From Methylobacterium currus (GTDB lineage Bacteria; Pseudomonadota; Alphaproteobacteria; Rhizobiales; Beijerinckiaceae): a DNA stretch of 64,000 nucleotides. The first letter of the stretch is position 1. Each line of letters opens with the position of its first letter. Positions 47,833-55,428 of the stretch are shown one piece after another. A program made the position numbers and the translations under genes. The notes below the pieces were generated by a model that did not search any database, was not told the origin of the DNA, and was given only the letters and a program-made list of their open reading frames with translations. The stretch is taken from assembly GCF_003058325.1 (NCBI RefSeq), contig NZ_CP028843.1, forward strand, positions 2,824,001 to 2,888,000, given 5' to 3'.

Positions 47833-48129
47833 TCAGACCTGAGCGACTATGCGGGCCATGCCCGCGTCGCCACGGCGATAGCCCTGCCTCGGCGCTTCAG
47901 ACGCCTCGCCCGTCACTGCCAGTGCGAGCGCCTCGTCGAGACGCAGCATTTTCCAGCCGGTGCGCTCTCCGCTCACGCTGCCGCCGCTCACCTGCCAGAC
48001 CCGCATCACCGCATGGTTTTGGCGAGTGAAACCGCAGGCGTGGACCTCAACGACGCGGACATAGCCATCGTACCGCACCTCAAGGCATCGACCCTGAGCC
48101 AGGGCCTCCTGTGCCGTCTTCATCATCAT
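47833..48129 (-). CDS. small WYL-like beta-domain protein
   Basis: 98 residues from the first of three ATG codons at 48129, with AGGAGAG just upstream. GRCLEVRYDGYVRVVEVHAC, then MRVWQVSGGSVSGERTGWKM resembles the core of WYL-type ligand-binding domains without the usual helix-turn-helix. It could sense a nucleotide or nucleic-acid ligand. It lies 122 bases downstream of the TIR gene, in the same direction as the CBASS operon, and could be its last member or separate. Confidence 0.65.
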   Translation of the reverse strand: MMMKTAQEALAQGRCLEVRYDGYVRVVEVHACGFTRQNHAVMRVWQVSGGSVSGERTGWKMLRLDEALALAVTGEASEAPRQGYRRGDAGMARIVAQV

Positions 48130-48251
48130 TGTCGCCTCTCCTATCACAAAGGCTCCCCAGGACTGTGAAAAGTCATGGATCACGCTACTTGACACGTACA
48201 AAAATCGCGACACCCTATCATCTAATGCTTTGTTGGGCGTAAGGTTTTATT

Positions 48252-49196
48252 TCAACGTCCCTGCAATCGGCCGATTAACAGCTCCCAATAGAGTTCGGAG
48301 GCACCTTCGGGGGTCAGCTTCCGCTCGTCATCCGTTCTCCTGCTTGCCATGCCGAGCGAGCGCAGGAACATGCCCTGGTCGTCTGCGTCGACCCGCAGGT
48401 TCTCGTTGAACGAGTTGCTCTCCGCCCGGTCGTTGGCCGAGTAGGAGATGCCTTTGCCGAGCATGCCGCCGAGCACCACGCTGCAGCGGGAGACGGCCTG
48501 CCCGCGATCGTAGACGACGGCAGTGAAGCGGTTTGCGTCGAGCCTACGGAAGTTGGTCTCGATGCCCTCGTTGCGCTCCTGGAGCTCCTCAAGGGACCCT
48601 TGGAAAAAGCGCGCCATGTACTCGTAGGCATCCGTCAGGAAGCGGTCGCGGTCCGCTTCGGTGAACACCTTCTTGAGGCGCAGATTGCTCGACCTCGGCC
48701 CCGTGATCGGCGCGGCTGCCTCCGGGCCGGGCACGCCACGCGGGGGCGCGGGCGCGGGGCCCGGCTTGGGAAGGGCCGCGCGGATCCACTTCACGACGTC
48801 GAGGAAGGCTTCGTCGAGATCGGGCCAGCGCGTGATTGCGAGGCCATCGCGAGGCACTCCCAGGATCTTGCCGAACGGCATTGGGTGCCAGTCGCATGGA
48901 CGCAGGATCACGGGGATGACGCGGGCTTCCCCGCGCTCGTGACGCTCCATCGCGCGGGTCATCTCCACGTCATGGCAGTAGTCCGAGGCAATGAAGTCCG
49001 GGGACACGAGCAGCAGGATGACGTCAGCCCGTTCGAGCTCGGCCCTCACTCCCGTGTCGAAGTCGTCGCCAGCCCTGAGGCGGCGATCGTGCCACGTCTC
49101 GATCAAGCCCTGGCGCTTCATGGTCGTGAGGGCGACCTCCAACCGGTCGCGCAGCGCTTCATCCTTGTGCGAGTAGGAGAAGAAGATCGTGGCCAT
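48252..49196 (-). CDS. TIR-domain protein with conserved C-terminal domain
   Basis: 314 residues. The TIR domain (1-140) begins ATIFFSYSHKDEALRDRLEV; SPDFIASDYCHDVEMTRAME supplies the probable catalytic Glu78 for NAD cleavage. After a Pro-rich linker (about 145-168), residues 170-314 form a second domain (FLTDAYEYMARFFQGSLEEL, then SYSANDRAESNSFNENLRVD), which I believe is shared by many bacterial TIR proteins but has no assigned role. TIR proteins in defence deplete NAD on activation. It is last of a run of co-directional genes behind the CBASS core; AGGAAAG precedes the ATG. Confidence 0.88.
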   Translation of the reverse strand: MATIFFSYSHKDEALRDRLEVALTTMKRQGLIETWHDRRLRAGDDFDTGVRAELERADVILLLVSPDFIASDYCHDVEMTRAMERHERGEARVIPVILRPCDWHPMPFGKILGVPRDGLAITRWPDLDEAFLDVVKWIRAALPKPGPAPAPPRGVPGPEAAAPITGPRSSNLRLKKVFTEADRDRFLTDAYEYMARFFQGSLEELQERNEGIETNFRRLDANRFTAVVYDRGQAVSRCSVVLGGMLGKGISYSANDRAESNSFNENLRVDADDQGMFLRSLGMASRRTDDERKLTPEGASELYWELLIGRLQGR

Positions 49197-49239
49197 GCGT
49201 CTTTCCTGACGACCGCGTAGGTCCGGGAGTTGCGAGGGT

Positions 49240-49596
49240 TCAGTACAGCTGGGGCTCGTCCTTGGCCCAAGCGAGGGTGATCACGCCGTTGCGCTCGCTG
49301 ACGGGAAGGCCCGTCATGCTCTTGAGGGTCTCGACCATGCCGGCGAAGGCAGCTTTGCCGACCTTGCCGGGCACCAGGGAGAGAGAGGTACGCTTGGCCG
49401 CAGCAGCCTGGATCGCCTCCTGCAGGATCGCCTCGATGCTCGTCTCGACGAGATCGACGCCGGCCTCCCGGCCGAAAACGGCGACGGCATCGAAAATCCG
49501 GTGGGATTGCTCTGAGTAGCTCCGCCATGAATTCGTGTTGGCGATGGCCTTCGAGTAGGCTGCTTGGACCTCGGACTTGAACTTCTCGGGGGACAT
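49240..49596 (-). CDS. hypothetical protein of the extended CBASS operon
   Basis: 118 residues, AGGAGA upstream of the ATG. A helical N-terminus (SPEKFKSEVQAAYSKAIANT, SWRSYSEQSHRIFDAVAVFG) is followed by an alpha/beta tail ending GVITLAWAKDEPQLY. No family recognised. It lies 25 bases from the DUF2235 gene and 43 from the TIR gene, so it is surely co-transcribed. A regulatory or immunity role for one of its neighbours is a guess. Confidence 0.75.
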   Translation of the reverse strand: MSPEKFKSEVQAAYSKAIANTNSWRSYSEQSHRIFDAVAVFGREAGVDLVETSIEAILQEAIQAAAAKRTSLSLVPGKVGKAAFAGMVETLKSMTGLPVSERNGVITLAWAKDEPQLY

Positions 49597-49621
49597 GGCT
49601 CTTTCTCCTGCCGATGGGGCT

Positions 49622-51220
49622 TCAGGAAGCGATCGCGGTGGCCCGCGTTACTTCGGTCGGTGCGGCCGGGGTCGTCTGCGAGGCGTACCAGCCTTGGTAA
49701 TCGAGGTGCTTGGCGAGGGCGGCCGGCCGGTAGGGCGCGACGCCGTCGCACTGCACGACGGAGGGCAGCGCGAACCGATCGGCGACGCTGGGGTGCACGG
49801 TCGCGTCCGGCTTGATCTCTCGATCCTTGGCCTCCCAGGTCTTGCCCTCGGCCCAGCGGCGCACGAAGCCCGGGATCCAGGAGGCCGAGACGCGCGCGGC
49901 GATCGTGTCGCGCATGCCGGCGACCTCGCAGTGCTGGACCCCGGCCGCCGAGGGATGCAGTCGCAGCCTCGGGATCTGCATCACCTCGATTGGGTGGCGG
50001 GGATCAGCGACCGGGGGCATCCCGTCGACCTTGAGGCCATCCGGGATCCCGACGGCCTGCTCCAGCATCCACTTCAGCGCGATGTCGGACAGGCGGGATT
50101 CGGTCTCGTCGTAGCTGCCGCCGATGTCGGAGTGGTTGCCGGCGAACCAGAACTGCCGAAATTGGTCAGGCGTCCCCGGCTCGCGCGGGGGGCGCACCTC
50201 CGTGGGCCCCCACTTCACGCGGTCGAAGTCCTTGCGCCGCTCGTCGATGGCGATGGCCGCGCGTGCGTAGCCGACCTGGGCGCTGAGTAGACGGTCGAAG
50301 TTCTCCCCCTTCCACTCGGCGACGTGGCTGTGGCTCTGCCCCTTTGTCGGCCAATCGGTGATCTTCTTGGTCTTCTTGGCCACGAAGTGACGGCGCACCG
50401 TCAGGGCGGCCAGCGCCGACGCCGTCACGAGGACCGCGGAGGTGCTCAGGTCCGCCCACCAGAAGGAGCGGTCGAAGAGGTACGCGAGGCCCCCGACGAC
50501 GGCGGAGGTTACCGCGATCAAGACCGCGAGCGGGATGGTCACCGCTGCGACAAGCCCAGCCTTGATCAGCGTGCGCTTGGGACCGGCGACGCCCAGCGCC
50601 GCCACCGTGTCGAAGGTACCGACGAAGTATGGTTCGACGTTGGACTTGGCCGTGCCGTCCAGATGGGTCGAGCCGTATCGCTCGCGGAAACGGCGGGCGA
50701 GCTCGCGTCGCTCCTCGTCGAAATCCTTGCGAGGGTGCCCGGCGCCGTGCTCCAGAACCGTGTCGACGGCCTCGCGGGCGATGTCGCGCGACATCTTGCG
50801 ATAGCGCAGGAGCGGCACGCCGTCGCCCGTGGTCGGGACGCCGCAGTACATCAGCAAGTTCGCCACGCAGCGGACCGTGTAGGCGCCGCGGCTGAAGCCG
50901 ATCAGGTAGATGCGGTCACCCGGCTCGTAGTGGTCGATGATGAATCGGTAGCAGTCCGCGATGTTCGTGGTGATGCCGCGCCCCGAGAGGGAGGCCGCCA
51001 TCTTCTGCGCGAACCTGACGGGAGCCGTCAGCGCCGTGGCGCCGATATCGGTGCCGAGGCCCGGGTCATAGAAGGCAACCTGCTCGGCCGGGTCGATGCC
51101 GCTCTCCGGCCCGACCTTGCACACGCGGTACATCTTGTAGACGTTGCTGACATGCTGCTCGGGGCGGACGCCGCCGTCCTGCCCGGTGCCGTCCGAGAAG
51201 ACCACGATATTTTTGGGCAT
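49622..51220 (-). CDS. DUF2235 (Tle1-like) alpha/beta hydrolase with internal membrane helices
   Basis: 532 residues. It opens NIVVFSDGTGQDG, the DUF2235 signature; the nucleophile elbow is GFSRGAY (Ser110), and FWFAGNHSDIGGSY supplies a catalytic Asp365/His363 block. Unusually, two hydrophobic helices (about 217-249 and 258-275) interrupt the domain, so it should be anchored in the membrane. Related Tle1 proteins are phospholipases of type VI secretion. Here, behind a CBASS core and without secretion genes, a membrane-damaging defence effector is more likely. AGAGG precedes the start; a 113-base gap separates it from the patatin gene. Confidence 0.88.
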   Translation of the reverse strand: MPKNIVVFSDGTGQDGGVRPEQHVSNVYKMYRVCKVGPESGIDPAEQVAFYDPGLGTDIGATALTAPVRFAQKMAASLSGRGITTNIADCYRFIIDHYEPGDRIYLIGFSRGAYTVRCVANLLMYCGVPTTGDGVPLLRYRKMSRDIAREAVDTVLEHGAGHPRKDFDEERRELARRFRERYGSTHLDGTAKSNVEPYFVGTFDTVAALGVAGPKRTLIKAGLVAAVTIPLAVLIAVTSAVVGGLAYLFDRSFWWADLSTSAVLVTASALAALTVRRHFVAKKTKKITDWPTKGQSHSHVAEWKGENFDRLLSAQVGYARAAIAIDERRKDFDRVKWGPTEVRPPREPGTPDQFRQFWFAGNHSDIGGSYDETESRLSDIALKWMLEQAVGIPDGLKVDGMPPVADPRHPIEVMQIPRLRLHPSAAGVQHCEVAGMRDTIAARVSASWIPGFVRRWAEGKTWEAKDREIKPDATVHPSVADRFALPSVVQCDGVAPYRPAALAKHLDYQGWYASQTTPAAPTEVTRATAIAS

Positions 51221-51333
51221 CCGCCTACCTCTGGAACGCCGGAGCCCGGAATGGGCGACAGCCGCCTTGATGTCCTAGGCAGTGATGCCGCCCAGGACGG
51301 GTTTTCAGATTTTTGGCCCGCGTTGGGGGCCCT

Positions 51334-52362
51334 TCAGGCGACGGGGCAAGGAATGTATGGCTCGACCTCGTCGACCAGGAAGTTCCTCTGGATCTCCCGC
51401 CCGGCGCCCTCGACGAGGACCCGTGCCATGGCCGGCAGCTCCGCCTTCGCGCGCAGATAGTCGTCCAGCGCGATCGGGTTGGTGCTCTCGGGCGCGTCGA
51501 TGCGCGTGAGCCGGTCGCGGCCGATGAGCAGGCCCGCCTGTCCGATGGCGTTGTGCGACTGCGCCTTCATGGCCGCCTGGATGACGCCGCGCCACTGGAT
51601 CATGCCGCCGGAGGTCTTGTTCGCGTCGACCTTGAAGGCCGTCTCCCCGCAGCCGAGGGTGAGCACCTGGATCTGGCTGCGGTCGATGTCGAAGCATGCG
51701 AGCGCGTCGACCACCGCGTTCATCGTCGGATTGTTCGACCACAGCCCGCCGTCGACCATCACGTAGCCGTTGTTCGACAGCGCCTCGAAGTAGGTCGGGG
51801 CGGCCGCGGTGCTCAGCGCGACCTTGACCATGCGCTCGGAGCGGTCCTTCCGATAAGCGGGGTGGTGAGGCGTCTTGAACACGAACGGCTCGCCGTGGAA
51901 TCCCTCGAAGGCGGGGATGCAGAGACGGGTCTTGGCCTCGCCGAAGGTCGTCTCCCCGAAGATCCGCAGCAGTTCGTCTTCGAGGGGCTTGCGCTCGTAG
52001 ACGTAGCGGTAGCGCTGGCGCACGAACCGGGTGAGGCGCTCGATGCGCGACGGCGGCGGGAAGATGTTGCCGCCGCGCTCGACGTAAACGTCGCGGATCG
52101 CGCGGGCCGTCAGGCCGTGGGCGAGCGCGAGGGCGATGATGCCGCCGGTCGAGGTCCCGGCGATCATGTCGAAGTGTCGGGCGACCGAGTGCCCATCAAG
52201 GAAGCGGCCCTCAAGCTCGGCGAGCACCGCTGCCGGGAGGATGCCGCAGATGCCGCCGCCGTCGATGGAGAGGATCCGGAAGGGCCGGTCCTTGGGCCAG
52301 GGCAGGGGCTCCCTGCGGCCCTGCTGGGTGCCGTCGGAACGGCGCGGGGGTACGTAACTCAT
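51334..52362 (-). CDS. capV: patatin-like phospholipase, CBASS effector (CapV-like)
   Basis: 342 residues. Oxyanion loop DGGGICG (34-40), nucleophile GTSTG (Ser71) and the dyad Asp204 in VDGGLWSNNP are intact. The N-terminus RILSIDGGGICGI is that of CapV-type effectors, which a cyclic dinucleotide switches on to degrade membrane phospholipids and kill the infected cell. Its ATG overlaps the stop of the E2-like gene (ATGA), so the two are translationally coupled. Confidence 0.92.
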   Translation of the reverse strand: MSYVPPRRSDGTQQGRREPLPWPKDRPFRILSIDGGGICGILPAAVLAELEGRFLDGHSVARHFDMIAGTSTGGIIALALAHGLTARAIRDVYVERGGNIFPPPSRIERLTRFVRQRYRYVYERKPLEDELLRIFGETTFGEAKTRLCIPAFEGFHGEPFVFKTPHHPAYRKDRSERMVKVALSTAAAPTYFEALSNNGYVMVDGGLWSNNPTMNAVVDALACFDIDRSQIQVLTLGCGETAFKVDANKTSGGMIQWRGVIQAAMKAQSHNAIGQAGLLIGRDRLTRIDAPESTNPIALDDYLRAKAELPAMARVLVEGAGREIQRNFLVDEVEPYIPCPVA

Positions 52363-52829
52363 CGTCCGGCTTCCTTAGCGGCAGGGGGTTCGGCGTGCCG
52401 GCCGCCCCCGGACCATTGTCCGGTCGCGCGCCAGCCCTCGTAGCAACCGAGCCAATCGAGAGCCCAAGGGATGGTCGTCTCGGCGATCAGGCGGAACGGG
52501 GTCCACTCGCCGGTCTCGTGATCGAACAGGCACAGGATCGGATCGCCGGCCCTGTCGACGTAGACGTGCGGCAGCGAGCCCTCGCTGTTGCCCGGCTGCC
52601 GCTTCAGAGCCGGCGAGATCACGCGGACCTCGGGCTGCTGCCGGAGAGGGGCGATGCGCTCGATGACGAGAGGGAGCCGATACGAGACCTGCACCTCGTA
52701 GCCGAGCATGAAGGGCTTGAGCGTCCCGCGCCAGGTCGCCGCCCGCTCTGAGCGTTCGACGAGCCGGAACGATGGCCAGGAGGTCCGGATGGCCCAGTCC
52801 TGATCGGCGATGGAGGGGAAGACGCTCAC
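52359..52829 (-). CDS. E2-like ubiquitin-transfer-type protein of CBASS
   Basis: 156 residues from the GTG at 52829, which overlaps the CD-NTase stop (GTGA). The E2 fold signature is SLPHVYVDRAGDPILCLFD: a His (88) and the candidate catalytic Cys100 in ILCLF. AETTIPWALDWLGCYEGWRA, then TGQWSGGGRH is the C-terminal block typical of bacterial E2 proteins linked to CD-NTases. No E1 (Cap2-type) or JAB peptidase (Cap3) gene is nearby, so this is the short, E2-only form. In a studied relative the E2 processes and conjugates the cyclase's own C-terminus. Confidence 0.88.
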   Translation of the reverse strand: MSVFPSIADQDWAIRTSWPSFRLVERSERAATWRGTLKPFMLGYEVQVSYRLPLVIERIAPLRQQPEVRVISPALKRQPGNSEGSLPHVYVDRAGDPILCLFDHETGEWTPFRLIAETTIPWALDWLGCYEGWRATGQWSGGGRHAEPPAAKEAGR

Positions 52830-54085
52830 CACCGGCGCCCCCCACGGAAGGTGTGGGAACTCGCCGAGACCGGCGCCGCGGCGGCGACGGCGCCGACGCC
52901 AACCAGCGCGGGGCGGCTCGGGACGTAGAGGCCGCCTCGCGGCGTGTAGGCGTGGAGCCCCGACTGGACCGCGCGGCCGGTCCTGTCGTTGAAGCGGCGG
53001 ACCGAGGTAGAGACCACGTGGCTGCCGAAGCGTTCCCGCAGCCAGTCCTGGATATCCTCCAGGCTCGAACCGTGCTGCTTGATCCACGCAAGGCCGTCGG
53101 CGAGGTCCGTGAGCTTGGCGGCGTAGTCGTCCTGCTGGGCGAGGTTCTCCGGCCAGCGATCGGTGAAGCAGTCGTCCGTATGGACGGGGTTGACGACCTT
53201 GATGCGCTCGCGGCGGTTGCTGGCCGCGCGCAGGGAGCTTGCCACGGCGCGAGCCAGACGGATCACCATGTCGGTGAGAGGCAGGCCCGGCTGGGAGGCG
53301 TGCCCGGCGAAGCAGGAGAGCATCACCGAGGGCGGGATGCGCCCCTTGACGCCGGCATAGGCGACGTTGCGGTGGCGCTTGAGCAGCTGCAGGGCGACCG
53401 TCGCCACCGCCTTCACGATGATGGGAACTTGGTCGAGGATCTCGTCGACCTCCGCATCGGCACGCACCTCCATGCCGTAGGCCTCGTGCAGCCGCTTGTT
53501 GAAGGCAGCCGCGAACCGGCGCTCCAGCGGCGTGCGGGCTTGGTACCATTCGGCGAAGCCGTAGGCGTTCATCGGCACGTGGAAGTGCTTCGATGCCGGC
53601 TGGTCCGGGTGGGCATGGAAGATGTGGCTGACCCGCTCCGCGCCGTATCCCAGGCGCACCGCCGGGGTCACGTCGACATGCATCCGGTCCGCGTAGCGCA
53701 CGGTCACGCACCGGGTCTGGCGCTCGACCTTCTGGCTGGTCGGGTAGCCTTCAAGCGAGCGGTAGAGCAGGTCGAGCACCGCGTCCGGATCGGACTGCGG
53801 ATCGAGATCCAGCGCCGCGACGATGTCGAGGTCGTACTCGTCGTCGGTGCCCCGCGTCGACGTCGTCGCGTCGATCGCCATGCTGCCCTGCGGATAGAAC
53901 CGCAGGATGCGCCCGTTCAACGGGCTGCCCGGGCGCTCCGCATAATCGCGGATGGCCTCATAGCGCCCGCCAGCCTTCGCGTGCAGGCCCGGGGGCAGCT
54001 GCACCGAGATGGCGATGTCGGCCATGACCGCGTCGAGCGCGCTGGCGAAGGGATCGAGGTCCATGGGGTGTCGAAAATGGTTCAT
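52826..54085 (-). CDS. CD-NTase (cGAS/DncV-like nucleotidyltransferase) of CBASS
   Basis: 419 residues from the ATG at 54085 (AAGGA eight bases upstream). The catalytic core is QGSMAIDATT (Gly67, Ser68), the metal aspartates Asp85 and Asp87 in DEYDLDIVA and the third acid Asp138 in MHVDVTPAV. This is the GS...DxD...D pattern of CD-NTases, which make a cyclic oligonucleotide when phage infection is sensed. The product base identity is not readable. The extreme C-terminus is HTFRGGRRW, with a Gly-Gly three residues from the end, of interest because of the E2 neighbour. First gene of the minus-strand defence operon. Confidence 0.93.
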   Translation of the reverse strand: MNHFRHPMDLDPFASALDAVMADIAISVQLPPGLHAKAGGRYEAIRDYAERPGSPLNGRILRFYPQGSMAIDATTSTRGTDDEYDLDIVAALDLDPQSDPDAVLDLLYRSLEGYPTSQKVERQTRCVTVRYADRMHVDVTPAVRLGYGAERVSHIFHAHPDQPASKHFHVPMNAYGFAEWYQARTPLERRFAAAFNKRLHEAYGMEVRADAEVDEILDQVPIIVKAVATVALQLLKRHRNVAYAGVKGRIPPSVMLSCFAGHASQPGLPLTDMVIRLARAVASSLRAASNRRERIKVVNPVHTDDCFTDRWPENLAQQDDYAAKLTDLADGLAWIKQHGSSLEDIQDWLRERFGSHVVSTSVRRFNDRTGRAVQSGLHAYTPRGGLYVPSRPALVGVGAVAAAAPVSASSHTFRGGRRW

Positions 54086-54283
54086 GAAAACTTTCCTTGG
54101 CTAGACACTCGCCGAGGTTGAAAACCGTCGTGTCCGTGGCATCCTGCCGAGGTATGCCGGCCAAGCTCGCGTCTCAGAATTTGGCTGGCTCGGATTCTGA
54201 AAAATGTCGGCGGGGGGCATAGGGGATGTCGGTCGGACGATGGGCCGAGCGGTCGGCTGCGGAGGCGAGCCGGGGGCGAACGG

Positions 54284-54847
54284 GTGGGAGATGACTTCAG
54301 CCCGGAGGAATTCGGGGCGGCCTGTCGCAGCTTATCGCGCGACGACCGCAAGAAACTGGGCGCCATCGCGAAGCGGTTGTGCGGGGGTACCACGCTCAAC
54401 CCGGACGATCTCCTGAACGAGGCGATCTGTCGAACCCTGCTTGGCACAAGGCAGTGCGACCGGGAGCTGAACGTCGTCGCCTACCTCGCGGGTGTGATGC
54501 GCAGTCTCGCCTCGCACGAGCGGGACAAGCAAAACCGGTCGGTCTCGACCGACGACGCGGAGAAGGTCGACGCGCATATGCGGGCTCGGCTCGGCGGGAT
54601 GCCGAAGGCCGGGAGCGCGGAGGACGCCATCATCGACGCCCAAGAGAGGGCGAGGATCATCGAGGAGGTGTTCGAGATGTTCCGGGACCAGCCGAAGGAG
54701 CTTGCGGTGCTCGAAGCTCTCAGGGACGAGCTCGCCGGCAAGGCGCTGCGGGAGCGCACCGGGCTGGCACAGGGCGATCTCGACTACGCGAAGAAGCGCA
54801 TCAGGAATGCGCTCTCCCTCCGCTACCCGAAAGGATGGAGATCATGA
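54284..54847 (+). CDS. sigma-70-like regulatory protein
   Basis: 187 residues from a GTG at 54284. RLCGGTTLNPDDLLNEAICR resembles sigma region 2 (DDLxxE), and the C-terminus has a region-4-like helix-turn-helix (ELAGKALRERTGLAQGDLDY, then AKKRIRNALSLR). It is an atypical, diverged ECF-like protein. It starts 198 bases from the divergent CD-NTase, and its stop overlaps the next start (ATGA), so it is coupled to the next two genes. It may direct expression of this cassette. Confidence 0.75.
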   Translation: MGDDFSPEEFGAACRSLSRDDRKKLGAIAKRLCGGTTLNPDDLLNEAICRTLLGTRQCDRELNVVAYLAGVMRSLASHERDKQNRSVSTDDAEKVDAHMRARLGGMPKAGSAEDAIIDAQERARIIEEVFEMFRDQPKELAVLEALRDELAGKALRERTGLAQGDLDYAKKRIRNALSLRYPKGWRS

Positions 54848-55413
54848 ACCGAGAGATGACCAAGGACGAAAGGTTCCTGGATGCCCTGGATGACCTCTAC
54901 ATCGAGGGGATCCTGGCGGCCTCTCCCGAGGAGCTCGATGCGGAGCTGCTCGCCATCGGGGAGGACCCGGACACACTCGTCGCCATAGCGGATGCCGCCT
55001 TCGAGCGCGCCCACGCCACTTGCGCCGCCGCCACGTGCCCCGCCCCAACCGTTACCGCTTCAGCCGCGGCGACGGCCGAAAGCGGGATCGACCCCTTCGC
55101 CGTACGGGCCGACGGGGGATTGCGTGGGGTGGCGCGCAGCTTCGGCTGCAACCTGAACTTTCTCGGGCGGCTCAAGGACCGGCTCGTCCGCGCCGAGGAT
55201 CTGAGCGCCGCGTTCGTCGCACGCTTGGCTGAGGCGCTCGGGACCGGCCCGGACGAGCTCGCCCGCTTCCTCGCCGGGCCCGCCCGGGTGCCTGCGAACG
55301 CGCGGTTCAAATCGGACGTCAAGCCGGAGGCCAGAGAGAAGCAATCGCTGGCCGAGGCCATCGAGAGCTCGGGCCTGAGCGACGAGCAGAGGCGGCACCT
55401 GGCATCGCTTTAG
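54844..55413 (+). CDS. unknown protein between sigma-like and ImmA-helicase genes
   Basis: 189 residues; the ATG at 54844 overlaps the previous stop, with AAGGA eight bases upstream. The acidic N-terminus (DERFLDALDDLYIEGILAAS, PEELDAELLAIGEDPDTLVA) is followed by an Ala-rich linker and a helical domain (GVARSFGCNLNFLGRLKDRL, then LSAAFVARLAEALGTGPDEL) that looks like a degenerate XRE-type helix-turn-helix. Position after a sigma-like protein and before an ImmA/IrrE peptidase suggests an anti-sigma factor or repressor cut by the peptidase. That is inference. Confidence 0.7.
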   Translation: MNREMTKDERFLDALDDLYIEGILAASPEELDAELLAIGEDPDTLVAIADAAFERAHATCAAATCPAPTVTASAAATAESGIDPFAVRADGGLRGVARSFGCNLNFLGRLKDRLVRAEDLSAAFVARLAEALGTGPDELARFLAGPARVPANARFKSDVKPEAREKQSLAEAIESSGLSDEQRRHLASL

Positions 55414-55428
55414 AAGGACATCGCCGTC

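Noticed and set aside
49622..51220. Type VI secretion effector interpretation of the DUF2235 gene
   Set aside because: No VgrG, PAAR, Hcp or immunity gene is nearby; the CBASS context fits better.
52830..53711. N-terminal extension of the E2-like frame into the CD-NTase gene
   Set aside because: Arg/Gly/Pro-rich shadow of the cyclase. The true E2 starts at the GTG that overlaps the cyclase stop.
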